A stretch of DNA of 53,267 nt from Rhodoferax sp. (GCF_030646845.1 NZ_JAUSLE010000017.1:1-53267), one strand, 5' to 3'; counted from the first letter of the stretch, positions 17,655-28,088 are shown. The notes: generated by a model not told the origin, from the letters alone. Translations and numbers: made by a program.

Positions 17655-18683
17655 TCAGCCCTGGACCAACAACTTCCTGATAGGTGCCGGCAAGCCCAGG
17701 CGGGGCCATTCATCCGCAGCAATCCACATCCCCGCTGACGGAGTCATCGCAGAGGTCGGCAATTGCACCTGGACCGGATGCAAAAACAGGTCTTTGTGGG
17801 TCAAGACGTGTTTAAAAGTGGGCATTTCACGGAGCATGGGACGATAGCGAGCAGGAACCGCCGCTTCCAGTGTTTCGCGACTATCGAAAAGCGGGAAGCA
17901 GTGGAGCCCTGCCCAGACACCTGGAGTTGGCCGCTTGCTCAGCCAGACGGATGCGTCCCGGGCCTGCGCCCACATCAACCAGATCGACTGTGAACTGCGT
18001 TTTAGTTTTCGGGTCTTCACGGGATAGCGTTCGGGATCACCAAGACCCCGCGCCACACATGACTTCGCAACCGGGCAGACCCCACAGACCGGCTTTTTGG
18101 CAACGCAAACGGTGGCACCCAAATCCATCATGCCCTGGGTGTAGCGCGGCATCGCCTCGTGCAAATTGCGCACGGGTAGCAGGTGTGACGCCTCATCCCA
18201 GAGCCGTTGCTCGTTGGCCGCCATGGCCAGGTCGGCATCAAAGCCCAGCACGCGGGTCAGCACCCGCTTGACATTGCCATCCAGAATGGCAACGCGCTCA
18301 CCGAAACACAAGGATGCAATCGCGCCGGCGGTAGAACGACCGATACCCGGCAGGGTTTGAAGCAGTTGCGCAGTCTTTGGGAAAACGCCGCCGTGCAAGC
18401 TGACGACCCCGATGGCGCACAAATGCAGGTTGCGCGCGCGACTGTAGTACCCCAGACCGCTCCACAAGCCCAAGACGTCATCAAGAGGTGCGGCGGCCAG
18501 TGAGCCTACATCTGGAAAGCGCTCTAGGAAGCGGGGGAAATAGTCCAGAACAGTCGCCACCTGCGTCTGCTGCAGCATGATTTCGGACAACCAGACGCGG
18601 TAGGGATTCCGTGTGTTCTGCCAGGGCAACTCGTTTCGCCCATGGGTCTTTTGCCACTGCACCACCTGGGTGGAGAAATCCAT
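17655..18683 (-). CDS. mutY: A/G-specific adenine DNA glycosylase MutY
   Basis: MutY removes adenine mispaired with 8-oxoguanine. The 342-residue protein has the helix-hairpin-helix LPGIGRSTAGAIAS, catalytic aspartate in ILDGNVKRVLTR, catalytic glutamate in SEIMLQQTQ, and the iron-sulphur cluster spacing C-X6-C-X2-C-X5-C (CVAKKPVCGVCPVAKSC). A C-terminal Nudix-like domain follows. I prefer ATG 18683; a TTG at 18710 overlaps the stop of the dynamin-like gene (TTGA), so the two are translationally linked in either case. With mutM two genes upstream, the locus holds two of the three 8-oxoguanine repair functions. Confidence 0.95.
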   Translation of the reverse strand: MDFSTQVVQWQKTHGRNELPWQNTRNPYRVWLSEIMLQQTQVATVLDYFPRFLERFPDVGSLAAAPLDDVLGLWSGLGYYSRARNLHLCAIGVVSLHGGVFPKTAQLLQTLPGIGRSTAGAIASLCFGERVAILDGNVKRVLTRVLGFDADLAMAANEQRLWDEASHLLPVRNLHEAMPRYTQGMMDLGATVCVAKKPVCGVCPVAKSCVARGLGDPERYPVKTRKLKRSSQSIWLMWAQARDASVWLSKRPTPGVWAGLHCFPLFDSRETLEAAVPARYRPMLREMPTFKHVLTHKDLFLHPVQVQLPTSAMTPSAGMWIAADEWPRLGLPAPIRKLLVQG

Positions 18684-18706
18684 CACCAGCCCATCAACGC
18701 TGTTCG

Positions 18707-20668
18707 TCAAACCAGTTCAGATGCAGGGACCGCCCGGGGACGCACCGGCTCGGCCGCCGTCACCAAATAGTCCGTCAACTCCAGCAGTTTGGAATCCACC
18801 TGATGCAGGGCATTCGCCTGGGCCTGTATCTCGCCGATTCGGTCCTCAAGCCCTCCAGCGGCCTGCTGGATGCGGTCAATGGCTTCCAGGCGTCGGCCGA
18901 AGTTACGGCGCCGCTCCCGCAACTGGGCATCCAGTTGGGCCGCGGCCGATTTGCTCCACAACTCGATATCACCCAGCGCCGTTTCGTGGATGACACGAAG
19001 ACGCGTAGACAGTGCACGCACCAGACGATCCGAAAACTCGGGTTGCGCCAACCTGAAAGCGTTACCAATGCCCAGATACTGGAGATGGCTGCGCTCCACC
19101 AGATCAAGATCATGCAGATAGCCGGTCATGGAAGGCTCGGTCGGTGCCTGCAACGAGAATCCATGCTCGGCATTCAATTGCCGGAAAGTCGCCGCCAGCA
19201 TCGACTGAATTTCTCCGCTGATGGACTGGACCTGCCGCAGGCTCTCGCGCAACCGGTCAAAGGTTTGACCGTAGGCACGTTTGACACCCAGCTTGAGACC
19301 TTTTTGATGCAGGACCTTGGTGAGCTCGGCCATTTCCTTCTTGAGTGCCGTTGGCCCCAAAAGACTGAACACTTCACGAAGCAGCTTCAAGTGGACCGAG
19401 CGCACCGCATGGATTTTCGCCCCGCCAAGATCAAACTCGGCCTGCTCCTGGGAAATCCGGGACCGCATGTTCTTGATCACGGCGATATTCTTGCCCTGAA
19501 GCCCCTTGAGCTCCATCATCTGCTCGGTCAGATCACGTCTGCGAATATTGATGACACGGCCAGTCTCGGCACGCAAGTCCGAAATGCCGCTGGCGACGGC
19601 AGCAGCCAGCAATTTCTGCCGCTCACCCATGATGCCCTGGCTGAGGGCGTCTTCAAGGGCCGGCAGGCAGCTGAGTTCCAGCAATTCCGGATCGTCCGTC
19701 ACTTTGGCAACCAGCCCTTTTTGCGCAGATACCGGAATGACCTGATGCTTGGGGATGCCCAGAATCTCGGCTGTGGACGCCCGCTGGCGCTCAATCTGTT
19801 GCTGAATCTGGGCCGGCGAACTGAGGGCGTCCCACAAAGTGTCAATCTTGTTGAGAACCACCAGCCTTGAATTCGTGTCGTCTGCGTCATTGATCAGATG
19901 TTCACGCCAGATGGAGAGGTCCGACTTGGTCACGCCGGTGTCAGCGCCCAGAATGAAGACGACCGCATGCGCCTGGGGAATCAGACTGACGGTGAGCTCC
20001 GGCTCGGCACCGATGGCGTTGAGCCCTGGCGTATCCAGAATCACCAAGCCCTGCTTCAAGAGTGGATGGGCGATATTGATCAATGCATGCCGCCATTTGG
20101 GCACTTCCACCAGACCTTGCGCATCAACCATCGGGTTGTCTTCAGGCGCTTCGCGCTGCCAGAATCCAAGCGCCCTGGCTTCGTCCTGCGTCACGCGACG
20201 GGTTTCCGCCACCTTCTCAAGCGCTACCGACAGTTGCTTTGGGTCATTCACATCCAGATCAATGCGTGTCCACTTCTCCGGCACCATGCGCCACTCCATC
20301 AGCGACTGCGGCTGCATGCGTGTTTCAATGGGCAAGAGCCGCAGGCAAGGCGGCACGTCTGCGTCGTACCCCATCTCGGTCGGGCACATCGTCGTGCGGC
20401 CGGCACTTGCAGGCATGATGCGTCGACCATAGCCCGCAAAGAAGATGGCATTGATCAGCTCGGATTTCCCGCGGGAAAACTCTGCCACAAAAGCAACCAT
20501 GACTTTGTCGGTACGGACCCGGGTTTCCAGTCGGCGCAAACGCTCTTCCACGGCGGAATCCAGCAGTTCGTGGTCTTTCATCCACTCGGCCAGCAACTTC
20601 AGACGAAGGGCAAACTCACGCCGCCATGTGCCATGTTGATCGAATTTTTCGTTGAATGAAGTGCCCAA
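18707..20668 (-). CDS. Dynamin-like GTPase
   Basis: The 653-residue protein is a bacterial dynamin-family GTPase. It has the P-loop AEFSRGKSELIN, a G2-like threonine in SAGRTTMCPTE, G3 DTPGLN and G4 NKID, followed by a long helical stalk region (about residues 360-640). Such proteins bind and remodel membranes. The chosen start is a TTG at 20668, because it is preceded by GGAGG four bases upstream and removes an otherwise large overlap with mutM; the frame stays open to 20860. It sits between mutM and mutY on the same strand. Its link to base-excision repair is unknown. Confidence 0.85.
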   Translation of the reverse strand: MGTSFNEKFDQHGTWRREFALRLKLLAEWMKDHELLDSAVEERLRRLETRVRTDKVMVAFVAEFSRGKSELINAIFFAGYGRRIMPASAGRTTMCPTEMGYDADVPPCLRLLPIETRMQPQSLMEWRMVPEKWTRIDLDVNDPKQLSVALEKVAETRRVTQDEARALGFWQREAPEDNPMVDAQGLVEVPKWRHALINIAHPLLKQGLVILDTPGLNAIGAEPELTVSLIPQAHAVVFILGADTGVTKSDLSIWREHLINDADDTNSRLVVLNKIDTLWDALSSPAQIQQQIERQRASTAEILGIPKHQVIPVSAQKGLVAKVTDDPELLELSCLPALEDALSQGIMGERQKLLAAAVASGISDLRAETGRVINIRRRDLTEQMMELKGLQGKNIAVIKNMRSRISQEQAEFDLGGAKIHAVRSVHLKLLREVFSLLGPTALKKEMAELTKVLHQKGLKLGVKRAYGQTFDRLRESLRQVQSISGEIQSMLAATFRQLNAEHGFSLQAPTEPSMTGYLHDLDLVERSHLQYLGIGNAFRLAQPEFSDRLVRALSTRLRVIHETALGDIELWSKSAAAQLDAQLRERRRNFGRRLEAIDRIQQAAGGLEDRIGEIQAQANALHQVDSKLLELTDYLVTAAEPVRPRAVPASELV

Positions 20669-20717
20669 AATTCCTCCGCGCAATCTTTCAATATAGCACC
20701 GCACCCTCCCGGCGCAC

Positions 20718-21533
20718 TCACACTTTCTGGCAATTTGGGCAATAAAACGTCGACCGCTGACCTTGTCGCAAAGATTTGATGGGGGTCCCGCATACCCGGC
20801 AGGCCTGCCCTTCCCGGCCGTAAACCATGGCCTCAAGCTGAAAGTAACCTCGTTCGCCATCGGCGCTGCTGAAGTCCCTCAGGGTGCTGCCACCCTTGGC
20901 CACCGCGCGTGCCAGCACGTCCCGGATCGCAGCGTGAAGCCTGGCGCATCGCGGTCGGCTCAGACGCGCCGCGCTCAGTGTTGGCCGGATGCCAGCAAGG
21001 AACAACGCCTCCGAAACGTAAATATTGCCTACACCCACCACAACGTCGCCCGCCAGCAACACTTGCTTGATCGCCGCCTTGCGGCGCTTCAATCCGGCAT
21101 GGAATTGGCTGAGATCAAAACTGTCCGATAAGGGCTCCATGCCGAGCTTCCCCAAAAGCTTGCGGGCCTCGGGAGCGTCTTCACTGTCCGCATAGACCAC
21201 TGCGCCAAACCGGCGTGGATCGTTGAGTCTGAGCGTTCCATGGGTGGTCAGCATCTCGAAATGATCATGGCTGCCGGCAGGTGGCAAGTGCACTGCAAAA
21301 CGCAAGCTCCCGGACATGCCCAAATGCACCAGCAGCAAGCCCTGATCAAGGTCAATCAGCAGATATTTGCCGCGCCGGCGCACTCCAAGAACCGTTCGCC
21401 CCGTCAGTTGGCTCACAGGACACCCCAGCGGCCATCGCAGGGCCTTTCCCAAATGCACGGACACCACTCTGGCGCTGGCGATCGCGTCGGCAAAACTCAG
21501 TCGCGTGACTTCGACTTCAGGTAATTCAGGCAT
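20718..21533 (-). CDS. mutM: Formamidopyrimidine-DNA glycosylase MutM (Fpg)
   Basis: MutM excises 8-oxoguanine and formamidopyrimidines opposite cytosine and cuts the abasic site. The 271-residue protein starts MPELPEVEV, giving the catalytic N-terminal proline and Glu after Met removal. It has the helix-two-turn-helix region with [12 protein letters not shown] and a C-terminal zinc finger CRVCGTPI...YCPNC. All key residues are present. It is the first gene of the mutM-dynamin-mutY set and is divergent from the TPR gene by less than 40 bp. Confidence 0.96.
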   Translation of the reverse strand: MPELPEVEVTRLSFADAIASARVVSVHLGKALRWPLGCPVSQLTGRTVLGVRRRGKYLLIDLDQGLLLVHLGMSGSLRFAVHLPPAGSHDHFEMLTTHGTLRLNDPRRFGAVVYADSEDAPEARKLLGKLGMEPLSDSFDLSQFHAGLKRRKAAIKQVLLAGDVVVGVGNIYVSEALFLAGIRPTLSAARLSRPRCARLHAAIRDVLARAVAKGGSTLRDFSSADGERGYFQLEAMVYGREGQACRVCGTPIKSLRQGQRSTFYCPNCQKV

Positions 21534-21571
21534 GGGAAAGTAAATTGGCTGGCATGGATTATTATGGTGCG

Positions 21572-23308
21572 ATGTCGCGTTTCAACCGTCTTTCCCTCCT
21601 TGCCCTCCTTGTTTTCGCGCTGAGCGCAAACGCACAAGCGCCGAATGGCCAAACGACGGCGCCAATCAGTTCGGCGCTGGACAGCGAACTCTTTTATCAG
21701 CTGTTGTTGGGCGAACTCAATGTCCGGGAAGGGGAGCCCGGCGCAGCTTACTCGCTGATTCTTGACGCAGCACGAAAAACGAATGATCCCAGGCTGTACC
21801 AACGCGCGGTCGACATTGCTCTGCAGGCGCGATCGGGCGACTCCGCACTGCTGGCCGCCCGCGCCTGGAAACAGGCACGGCCAGCGTCCAGAGAAGCCAA
21901 TCGATACGTCTTGCAGATACTGATTGGCCTCAATCGCATCGGCGAGACCCTGGACCCCCTCAAACGCGAGATAGCGGCGGCAGACGCCAAAGACCGCGTT
22001 GCCGTCGTCTCGTCCCTTCCGCGCTACTTTGCACGGGCCACCGACAAAAAGCTTGCCGCCTCCATTGTGGAACAGGCTCTGACGGGTTATCTGACTGCAC
22101 CAGGCGTCGGCGTTTCCGCCTGGACCGTCGTCGGGCGCATGCGTCTTGATGCTGGCGACATCAGCGGTGCCATGGATGCTGCCGCCAGGGCGCAGGCATT
22201 GGATGCCGAATCGGAAGGGCCCGCCGTACTGGCCTTGTCCATGATGAGCCCGAAGACGCCACAAGCCGAGGCCATTGTCAAAAAGTATCTCGAAGGAAAG
22301 CCATTGCCCGAGGTGCGAATGGAGTACGTGCGCGCTTTGCTGGATGCTCAGCGCTACGCCGAAGCAGCGGCCCAGTTACAGGTCATTACCTCCGAAAAGC
22401 CCGACTATGCGCAAGGCTGGCTGATCCGTGGCGCACTGGAATTGCAGGATGGCAAACCATCTGTCGCCGAACGCTCCCTCAAGCGCTATGTGGAACTGGC
22501 GTTGGCCAAGCGCACGGGCGCACCTCGCGCTGAAGCGGACCGTGGCCTGGTGCAGGCCTACCTCTCCCTGGCCCAGATTGCAGAGCAAAGAAAGGACTTC
22601 GTTCAAGCCGACTCCTGGCTCAAGCGCATTGACAGCCCTGCCGACTTGCTCAACGCCCAGCTTCGGCGAGCCGCGATCCTGGCCCGGCAAGGCAAGCTCG
22701 AAGAGGCGCGCAAACTCATTCGCAGTCAGCCTGAGAAGTCCCCAGCTGACGCTCGCCTGAAGCTCACCGCAGAAGTCCAGTTGCTGCGTGAAAGCAAACA
22801 ATACAGGGCGGCGCACGAGCTTCTGACAGAGGAAATCACCCGCAATCCCAGCGATTTTGATCTTGTCTACGACATGGCCATGGTGGCCGAAAAACTGGGT
22901 AATCTGGAAGAAATGGAGCGCCTGCTGCGAAGTGTGATCGCTGGCAAACCCGAGTATCACCATGCCTATAACGCGCTGGGCTATTCACTGGCCGAACGCA
23001 ACACACGCTTGCCGGAAGCCAGGCAGCTTGTTCAGAAGGCATTGGAATACGCGCCAGGCGACCCGTTCATTTCGGACAGTCTGGGCTGGGTTGAGTACCG
23101 GAGCGGCAATCTGGCGGAGGCCTTGCGCATTCTTCAGGCTGCATTCAAAGCCAAACCGGATGCAGAGATTGCCGCCCATCTGGGCGAAGTTTTGTGGACC
23201 TTGGGTCGGCGCGATCAGGCTGTGAGCATCTGGAAAGAGGGTGCGCAAATCAATCCTGAGAACGAGACCTTGCTCGAAACACTCAAACGCCTGCGTGTCA
23301 GGTTGTGA
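21572..23308 (+). CDS. Secreted TPR-repeat protein
   Basis: The 578-residue protein starts with a signal peptide ([17 protein letters not shown]) and is otherwise made of TPR repeats, clear around [20 protein letters not shown], the '[20 protein letters not shown]' segment and [12 protein letters not shown]. It is probably a periplasmic scaffold. Its stop overlaps the lolB start (TGATG), so it is made together with the outer-membrane lipoprotein receptor LolB. TPR proteins next to lolB are common in betaproteobacteria and suggest a role in the envelope. Starts at 21554 or 21545 are also possible; 21572 gives the best signal peptide. Confidence 0.85.
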   Translation: MSRFNRLSLLALLVFALSANAQAPNGQTTAPISSALDSELFYQLLLGELNVREGEPGAAYSLILDAARKTNDPRLYQRAVDIALQARSGDSALLAARAWKQARPASREANRYVLQILIGLNRIGETLDPLKREIAAADAKDRVAVVSSLPRYFARATDKKLAASIVEQALTGYLTAPGVGVSAWTVVGRMRLDAGDISGAMDAAARAQALDAESEGPAVLALSMMSPKTPQAEAIVKKYLEGKPLPEVRMEYVRALLDAQRYAEAAAQLQVITSEKPDYAQGWLIRGALELQDGKPSVAERSLKRYVELALAKRTGAPRAEADRGLVQAYLSLAQIAEQRKDFVQADSWLKRIDSPADLLNAQLRRAAILARQGKLEEARKLIRSQPEKSPADARLKLTAEVQLLRESKQYRAAHELLTEEITRNPSDFDLVYDMAMVAEKLGNLEEMERLLRSVIAGKPEYHHAYNALGYSLAERNTRLPEARQLVQKALEYAPGDPFISDSLGWVEYRSGNLAEALRILQAAFKAKPDAEIAAHLGEVLWTLGRRDQAVSIWKEGAQINPENETLLETLKRLRVRL

Positions 23309-23805
23309 TGCGCCCGATGAAAGTGCTCTGCGCGGCAGTTCTTGCCGCTTCTCTTTTTATAGCAGGTTGCGCAGTTCCGACAAGGGTCCCGACCGCAAAT
23401 CAGTCTGAAATCTCGCTTTGGCGCGGGCGACTGGCCGTCCGGGTGGAATCTGATCAACCGCAATCCCTTGCCGCCGGATTTGAGCTCACCGGCAACGCCC
23501 TGGCCGGCGATCTGATTTTGTACACACCATTGGGAACCACGGCCGCCGCGCTGTCATGGTCTGCCCACACAGCGCTCATGCGCGCCAATGGCGATGTGCG
23601 CCATTTTGACTCGCTTGACGCCTTGATCAAACAGGCTCTGGGCACCGAGATACCGGTGGCGGCGCTCTTTGCATGGCTGGCCGGAGACCACATGGCCGCG
23701 GAGGGATGGACCGCCGACCTGTCACAGCACGCCAACGGCCGGATCACGGCCCGGCGGACGACGCCCGCCCCACTGGCGGAACTTCGTCTGGTCCTGGAAC
23801 CATGA
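23308..23805 (+). CDS. lolB: Outer membrane lipoprotein LolB
   Basis: LolB receives lipoproteins from LolA and inserts them into the outer membrane. The 165-residue protein has a lipoprotein signal with lipobox IAGC (Cys21) and the LolB beta-sheet domain (SLWRGRLAVRVESD, GDLILYTPLGTTAAALSW). It is short but within the range of betaproteobacterial LolB. ATG 23308 overlaps the upstream stop; a GTG at 23305 is possible. ispE follows 22 bp downstream. The codons for ASLFIAGC contain a degenerate 17-bp repeat (23347-23363). Confidence 0.88.
   Translation: MRPMKVLCAAVLAASLFIAGCAVPTRVPTANQSEISLWRGRLAVRVESDQPQSLAAGFELTGNALAGDLILYTPLGTTAAALSWSAHTALMRANGDVRHFDSLDALIKQALGTEIPVAALFAWLAGDHMAAEGWTADLSQHANGRITARRTTPAPLAELRLVLEP
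23347..23363. repeat. 17-bp repeat, copy 2, degenerate (inside lolB signal)
   Basis: GCTTCTCTTTTTATAGC differs from the GCTAY...RTAGC pattern at one arm position. It lies in the lipoprotein signal codons. The match is weaker than for the other copies. Confidence 0.4.
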
Positions 23806-23827
23806 GACGCACCGACCTCTGCAATCC

Positions 23828-24691
23828 ATGAAGTCGCTCTACGACATTTCAGCCCCGGCCAAGCTCAACCTGTTTCTGCACATCACGGGCAGAAGAAGCG
23901 ATGGCTACCACCTGCTGCAATCGGTCTTCATGCTGATCGATTGGTGCGACACGCTGCATTTCGAACTTCGTGCCGACGGGGAAATCAGTCGCGAAGATCT
24001 CGGCACCCCCTTGCCGGTTGACGACCTGGTTGTGCGTGCGGCACGCGCACTGAAAGAGGTCAACAGTAGTCCACTCGGTGTTCACATCGGCATTGAAAAG
24101 CGCATTCCCGCGCAGGCCGGCATGGGCGGCGGCTCATCCGACGCCGCCTCCACTCTGCTCGCGCTGAATCGTCTTTGGAAACTCAACTACCCACTGGAGA
24201 AACTCGCCGAGATCGGGCTTCAACTGGGTGCGGATGTGCCATTCTTTCTGGGTGGGCGCAATGCCTGGGTCGAAGGTATCGGTGAAAAAATAGTCCCGGT
24301 CGCCTTGCCGGCAGGCCGTTTTTTGGTGGTAAAGCCTGCCGAGGGACTGGATACCGGATTGATTTTCTCGGACCCGGCGCTAAAAAGGGACAGCGAAACT
24401 GCTATAATTTCAGGCTTCGCTGTAGATGCTTTCGGTTTTGGCCGTAACGATTTGCAGAGTGTTGCCCAAAGACTTTGTCCCGGCGTGACCCAGGCTATTG
24501 AATGGCTTGCATCGCGTGGGCTCAATGGTCGGATGACAGGCTCTGGAAGCGCGGTATTTGCACAAGTGTTGCGTGACATTGACTTGACGGGCGCTCCAGG
24601 CGCGTTTCAGATCAGGTTGTGCAACAGTCTGGATGTTCATCCCCTGTTGGGTTGGGCAACCAGCGACAAGTTATCGGTTGACGGCGTTTAG
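23828..24691 (+). CDS. ispE: 4-diphosphocytidyl-2-C-methyl-D-erythritol kinase IspE
   Basis: IspE carries out the ATP-dependent phosphorylation step of the MEP isoprenoid pathway. The 287-residue GHMP kinase has APAKLNLFLHI with the catalytic lysine region, RRSDGYHLLQS, the phosphate loop QAGMGGGSSDAAS and C-terminal MTGSGSAVFA. The chosen ATG at 23828 gives the normal family length. It is followed closely by tRNA-Gln and prs, a conserved order in betaproteobacteria. Confidence 0.95.
   Translation: MKSLYDISAPAKLNLFLHITGRRSDGYHLLQSVFMLIDWCDTLHFELRADGEISREDLGTPLPVDDLVVRAARALKEVNSSPLGVHIGIEKRIPAQAGMGGGSSDAASTLLALNRLWKLNYPLEKLAEIGLQLGADVPFFLGGRNAWVEGIGEKIVPVALPAGRFLVVKPAEGLDTGLIFSDPALKRDSETAIISGFAVDAFGFGRNDLQSVAQRLCPGVTQAIEWLASRGLNGRMTGSGSAVFAQVLRDIDLTGAPGAFQIRLCNSLDVHPLLGWATSDKLSVDGV
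24401..24408 (+). promoter_or_regulatory. Extended -10 promoter-like motif inside ispE
   Basis: TGCTATAAT (24400-24408) matches the extended -10 consensus TGNTATAAT exactly, but no -35 is seen at 16-18 bases upstream. It lies about 300 bp before tRNA-Gln and could supply an internal start for tRNA-Gln and prs. It may equally be chance. Confidence 0.25.
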
Positions 24692-24705
24692 CCGCCGACC
24701 CGTGT

Positions 24706-24782
24706 AGGGGAGTCGCCAAGCTGGTTAAGGCACTGGATTTTGATTCCAGCATGCGAAGGTTCGAATCCTTCCTCCCCTGCCA
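24706..24782 (+). tRNA. tRNA-Gln(TTG)
   Basis: A complete 77-base cloverleaf: acceptor AGGGGAG/CTCCCCT, D arm GCC...GGC, anticodon stem-loop CTGGA TTTTGAT TCCAG with anticodon TTG, T arm GAAGG TTCGAAT CCTTC, discriminator G and an encoded CCA. It lies between ispE and prs. Confidence 0.95.
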
Positions 24783-24850
24783 AATATTAAGTTGTACGTA
24801 ACGGGCACCGAACGTACAGACGCAAACGCCACTCAATCGCTGGGATACTC

Positions 24851-25828
24851 ATGCAGGCTCCTCAACCCCCTGACTTCATGGTTTTTACCGGCAATGCCAA
24901 TCCTGGCATGGCGGCGGAAATTGCCAGCCACCTGGGTATCCGACTGGGTGCCGCAACGGTGGGACGCTTCTCTGATGGTGAAGTGACCGTCGAAATCAAT
25001 CAAAACGTGCGGGCCCGGGACGTCTTCGTGGTGCAGTCCACTTGCGCCCCGACCAACGAAAACCTGATGGAATTGCTCATCATGGTCGACGCGCTCAAGC
25101 GCGCGTCAGCCGAGCGCATCAGTGCCGTGATCCCCTATTTTGGCTATGCACGGCAAGACCGTCGCCCCCGCTCAAGCCGTGTGCCCATTACCGCCAAGGT
25201 CGTGGCGAACATGCTGCAGGCCGTTGGCGTGGCTCGTGTGTTGACCATGGATTTGCACGCTGACCAGATCCAGGGGTTTTTTGATATCCCGGTTGACAAC
25301 ATTTATGCATCCCCCGTCTTGCTGGGCGATTTGCGCCAGAAGAACTATGAAGACCTGATTGTGGTGTCCCCCGATGTGGGTGGCGTGGTGCGCGCCCGTG
25401 CCCTGGCCAAACAGCTCAACTGCGACCTGGCCATCATCGACAAGCGTCGCCCCAAAGCCAATGTGAGCGAGGTGATGCACGTCATCGGTGAAATCGACGG
25501 ACGCAACTGCGTCATCATGGATGACATGATCGACACCGCCGGCACCTTGGTCAAGGCCGCGGAAGTGTTGAAAGAACGCGGCGCGAAAAAGGTTTACGCC
25601 TATTGCACGCACCCCATCTTTTCGGGCCCCGCGATTGAACGGATCACCAATGGCGATGCGCTCGATGAAGTCGTGGTTACGAACACCATTCCCTTGAGCC
25701 AGGCGGCGTCCGCCTGCCGGAAAATTCGGCAACTGACCGTGGCGCCGCTGATTGCCGAGACGATTCAGCGCATCGCCAAGGGAGAGTCGGTCATGAGTTT
25801 GTTCTCGGATCAGGAAAATCTTTTCTGA
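24851..25828 (+). CDS. prs: Ribose-phosphate pyrophosphokinase (PRPP synthetase)
   Basis: Prs makes phosphoribosyl pyrophosphate from ribose-5-phosphate and ATP, feeding nucleotide, NAD, histidine and tryptophan synthesis. The 325-residue protein has [23 protein letters not shown], the metal-binding [14 protein letters not shown] and the PRPP-binding loop [11 protein letters not shown]. It is a class I enzyme of normal length. It lies between tRNA-Gln and rplY. Confidence 0.97.
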   Translation: MQAPQPPDFMVFTGNANPGMAAEIASHLGIRLGAATVGRFSDGEVTVEINQNVRARDVFVVQSTCAPTNENLMELLIMVDALKRASAERISAVIPYFGYARQDRRPRSSRVPITAKVVANMLQAVGVARVLTMDLHADQIQGFFDIPVDNIYASPVLLGDLRQKNYEDLIVVSPDVGGVVRARALAKQLNCDLAIIDKRRPKANVSEVMHVIGEIDGRNCVIMDDMIDTAGTLVKAAEVLKERGAKKVYAYCTHPIFSGPAIERITNGDALDEVVVTNTIPLSQAASACRKIRQLTVAPLIAETIQRIAKGESVMSLFSDQENLF

Positions 25829-25929
25829 TTCGGGCAAAAGTGGGCTCGCGCACGAAGAAAAACGTGCTGTGAGCCTTTTTTAAATCGGAGTCACACTGGT
25901 CGCGGTGGACTCCTCCAGGAGTGAATATT

Positions 25930-26628
25930 ATGAAATTCGTCGCTTTTGAGCGCGCAAAGCAGGGCACGGGTGCGAGCCGCCGTCTCCGCATCACCGGCCG
26001 CACGCCCGGTATCGTTTATGGTGGCGGTGTTGAGCCACTGCAAATCGAAATTGACCACAATGCACTGTGGCATGCCCTGAAGAAGGAAGCATTCCACGCT
26101 ACCGTGCTGGACATGGAACTTGACGGCAAAGACAGCAAGGTATTGCTGCGTGACGTTCAAATGCACCCCTTCAAGCAGCTCATTCTGCACATCGACTTCC
26201 AACGCGTTGATGCAAACACCAAACTGCACATGAAGGTGCCATTGCACTACAGCGGTGATGAGAACTCGCCTGCCATCAAGACAGAAGGCTGCATCGCCAA
26301 CCATGTGATCACTGAAATTGAAGTGCTGTGCCTGCCTTCCGATCTGCCCGAGTTCATTGCTGTTGACTTGAGTGGTCTGAAGAAAGGTGCCTCGCTGCAC
26401 CTGGCCGACATCACTCTGCCCAAGGGTGTGACAGCGGTGTCCCGTGGTGGAAACAAGAACCCGGTTCTCGTGTCCGTGGTGGCCGTTGCTGGTGCAGAAG
26501 TGCCAGCCGCCGAAGCAGGCGCCGCAGCTGCTGCGCCCGCAGCCGCCGGCAAGGCAGCAGCTGGCAAGGCTGCACCTGCAGCCAAAGCTCCTGCTGCCGC
26601 AAAAGCGCCTGCAGCCAAGAAGAAGTAA
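25930..26628 (+). CDS. rplY: 50S ribosomal protein L25 (CTC form)
   Basis: L25 binds 5S rRNA in the large ribosomal subunit. The 232-residue protein is the long CTC type: an N-terminal L25 domain ([20 protein letters not shown]), a beta domain, and a tail of about 40 residues made almost only of Ala, Pro and Lys ending [13 protein letters not shown] 25930 follows AGGAG at nine bases; a GTG at 25921 is less likely. An intrinsic terminator follows at 26659. Confidence 0.95.
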   Translation: MKFVAFERAKQGTGASRRLRITGRTPGIVYGGGVEPLQIEIDHNALWHALKKEAFHATVLDMELDGKDSKVLLRDVQMHPFKQLILHIDFQRVDANTKLHMKVPLHYSGDENSPAIKTEGCIANHVITEIEVLCLPSDLPEFIAVDLSGLKKGASLHLADITLPKGVTAVSRGGNKNPVLVSVVAVAGAEVPAAEAGAAAAAPAAAGKAAAGKAAPAAKAPAAAKAPAAKKK

Positions 26629-26658
26629 TCCAGAAATTGCCCGCTAACGGCATGCAGA

Positions 26659-26687
26659 TGGCCCACCTCGGTGGGCCATTTTTTTTG
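26659..26687 (+). terminator. Intrinsic terminator after rplY
   Basis: TGGCCCAC-CTCG-GTGGGCCA forms an 8-bp perfect stem with a tetraloop, followed by eight T. It separates rplY from pth, so pth needs its own promoter or read-through. Confidence 0.9.
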
Positions 26688-26711
26688 TTCTCTTGCCCTG
26701 ATAATTTGCGC

Positions 26712-27326
26712 ATGATCAAATTGTTTGTCGGCCTTGGCAATCCTGGCCCCGAGTACGAGTCCACCCGTCATAACGCCGGCTTCTGGTGGCTGGACGAGGT
26801 TGCCCGTGAGTTGAAAACGCCGCTGGTGATGGACAAGACCTATCATGGCCTGGTGGGACGAACATCCGTGAACGGACAAACAGTGTGGCTGCTCAAACCC
26901 CAGACCTTCATGAATCTGTGCGGCAAGTCAGTCAGCGCCCTGGCTCGTTTTTTCAAGATACAGCCGCAGGAAATACTGGTCGCCCACGACGAGTTGGATA
27001 TCGTTCCTGGCGAGGCCAAGCTGAAGCTTGGCGGTAGTCACGCCGGACACAACGGTTTGCGCGACATTCACGCCCAGCTTGGAACGGACGACTACTGGCG
27101 TTTGCGATTGGGAGTTGGCCATCCAGGCGTCAAATCCGAAGTCGTCAACTGGGTACTGAAGAAGCCCTCGCTGGACCACCGGGTGGCCATCGATCAAAGC
27201 ATTGCCCGTGCGCTCAAGGCCCTGCCGCACTTGCTGGCGGGAGAAATGGAAAAGGCCACCATGCTGGTGCATACCAGCAAGCCGCCAAGGCCGAAACCGC
27301 CCAGACCAGAAATTCCATCCCCGTAA
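26712..27326 (+). CDS. pth: Peptidyl-tRNA hydrolase
   Basis: Pth frees tRNA from peptidyl-tRNA dropped by ribosomes. The 204-residue protein has [18 protein letters not shown] with the catalytic His, [12 protein letters not shown], and [10 protein letters not shown] followed by [14 protein letters not shown] 26712 gives the standard N-terminus [13 protein letters not shown] short Pro/Lys-rich tail ([11 protein letters not shown]) extends the C-terminus. It is just downstream of the rplY terminator. Confidence 0.95.
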   Translation: MIKLFVGLGNPGPEYESTRHNAGFWWLDEVARELKTPLVMDKTYHGLVGRTSVNGQTVWLLKPQTFMNLCGKSVSALARFFKIQPQEILVAHDELDIVPGEAKLKLGGSHAGHNGLRDIHAQLGTDDYWRLRLGVGHPGVKSEVVNWVLKKPSLDHRVAIDQSIARALKALPHLLAGEMEKATMLVHTSKPPRPKPPRPEIPSP

Positions 27327-27365
27327 ATCCGGGCTCAACAAACAACATCGACCAGGAAGCACACC

Positions 27366-27800
27366 ATGCAGATTCGCACACCAATTGCTACTGTTTTAAT
27401 AGCTATCATCGCTTTATCGACGGGGGCTATGGCTCAAAATGTCTACAAGTGTGGAGACGCATACAGCCAGACACCTTGCCCCGGTGGTGCAATCGTCGAC
27501 GCCGCAGACCAGCGAACCCCTGGGCAAAAAACGCAAGCCGATCTGGCGACCCGTCGTGATGCCCGAGCCGCCGATGCCCTGGAGAAGGCTCGGCTGCAAC
27601 AGGAAAAAACAGCTATTGCCGCCAACACGCCGACGGTGAAGCCAGAAGTCGCCAGCACGGCAACGGACACCAGCACGGCGTACGCCAAGAAGAAAAAAAA
27701 GAAAACACCAGAACACTTCACCGCACAGATTCCAGGCGAGAAGAAGCAAAAACAGAGTGCGAAAAAACGCCCGGGGAAAAAGGATGAACTCAAATCCTGA
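27366..27800 (+). CDS. DUF4124-type secreted protein with basic tail
   Basis: The 144-residue protein has a signal peptide ending ...GAMAQ and a short N-terminal segment NVYKCGDAYSQTPCPGGA typical of DUF4124 proteins, with two cysteines likely to form a disulphide. The rest is low complexity, rich in Ala, Lys and Gln, with KKKKKK near residue 108 and a Lys-rich end. Function is unknown; periplasmic location is predicted. A ribosome binding site AGGAAG precedes the ATG. A 17-bp repeat forms part of the signal peptide codons. Confidence 0.75.
   Translation: MQIRTPIATVLIAIIALSTGAMAQNVYKCGDAYSQTPCPGGAIVDAADQRTPGQKTQADLATRRDARAADALEKARLQQEKTAIAANTPTVKPEVASTATDTSTAYAKKKKKKTPEHFTAQIPGEKKQKQSAKKRPGKKDELKS
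27387..27403. repeat. 17-bp repeat, copy 3 (inside DUF4124 signal peptide)
   Basis: GCTACTGTTTTAATAGC, arms GCTAC/ATAGC. It encodes part of ATVLIAIIAL in the signal peptide. Confidence 0.6.
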
Positions 27801-27815
27801 CGAGGCCCTGCCTAT

Positions 27816-28088
<273 letters not shown>

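Noticed and set aside
20669..20860. N-terminal extension of the dynamin-like protein to 20860
   Set aside because: It would overlap mutM by 143 bp and lacks protein-like character, whereas a TTG at 20668 has a perfect GGAGG.
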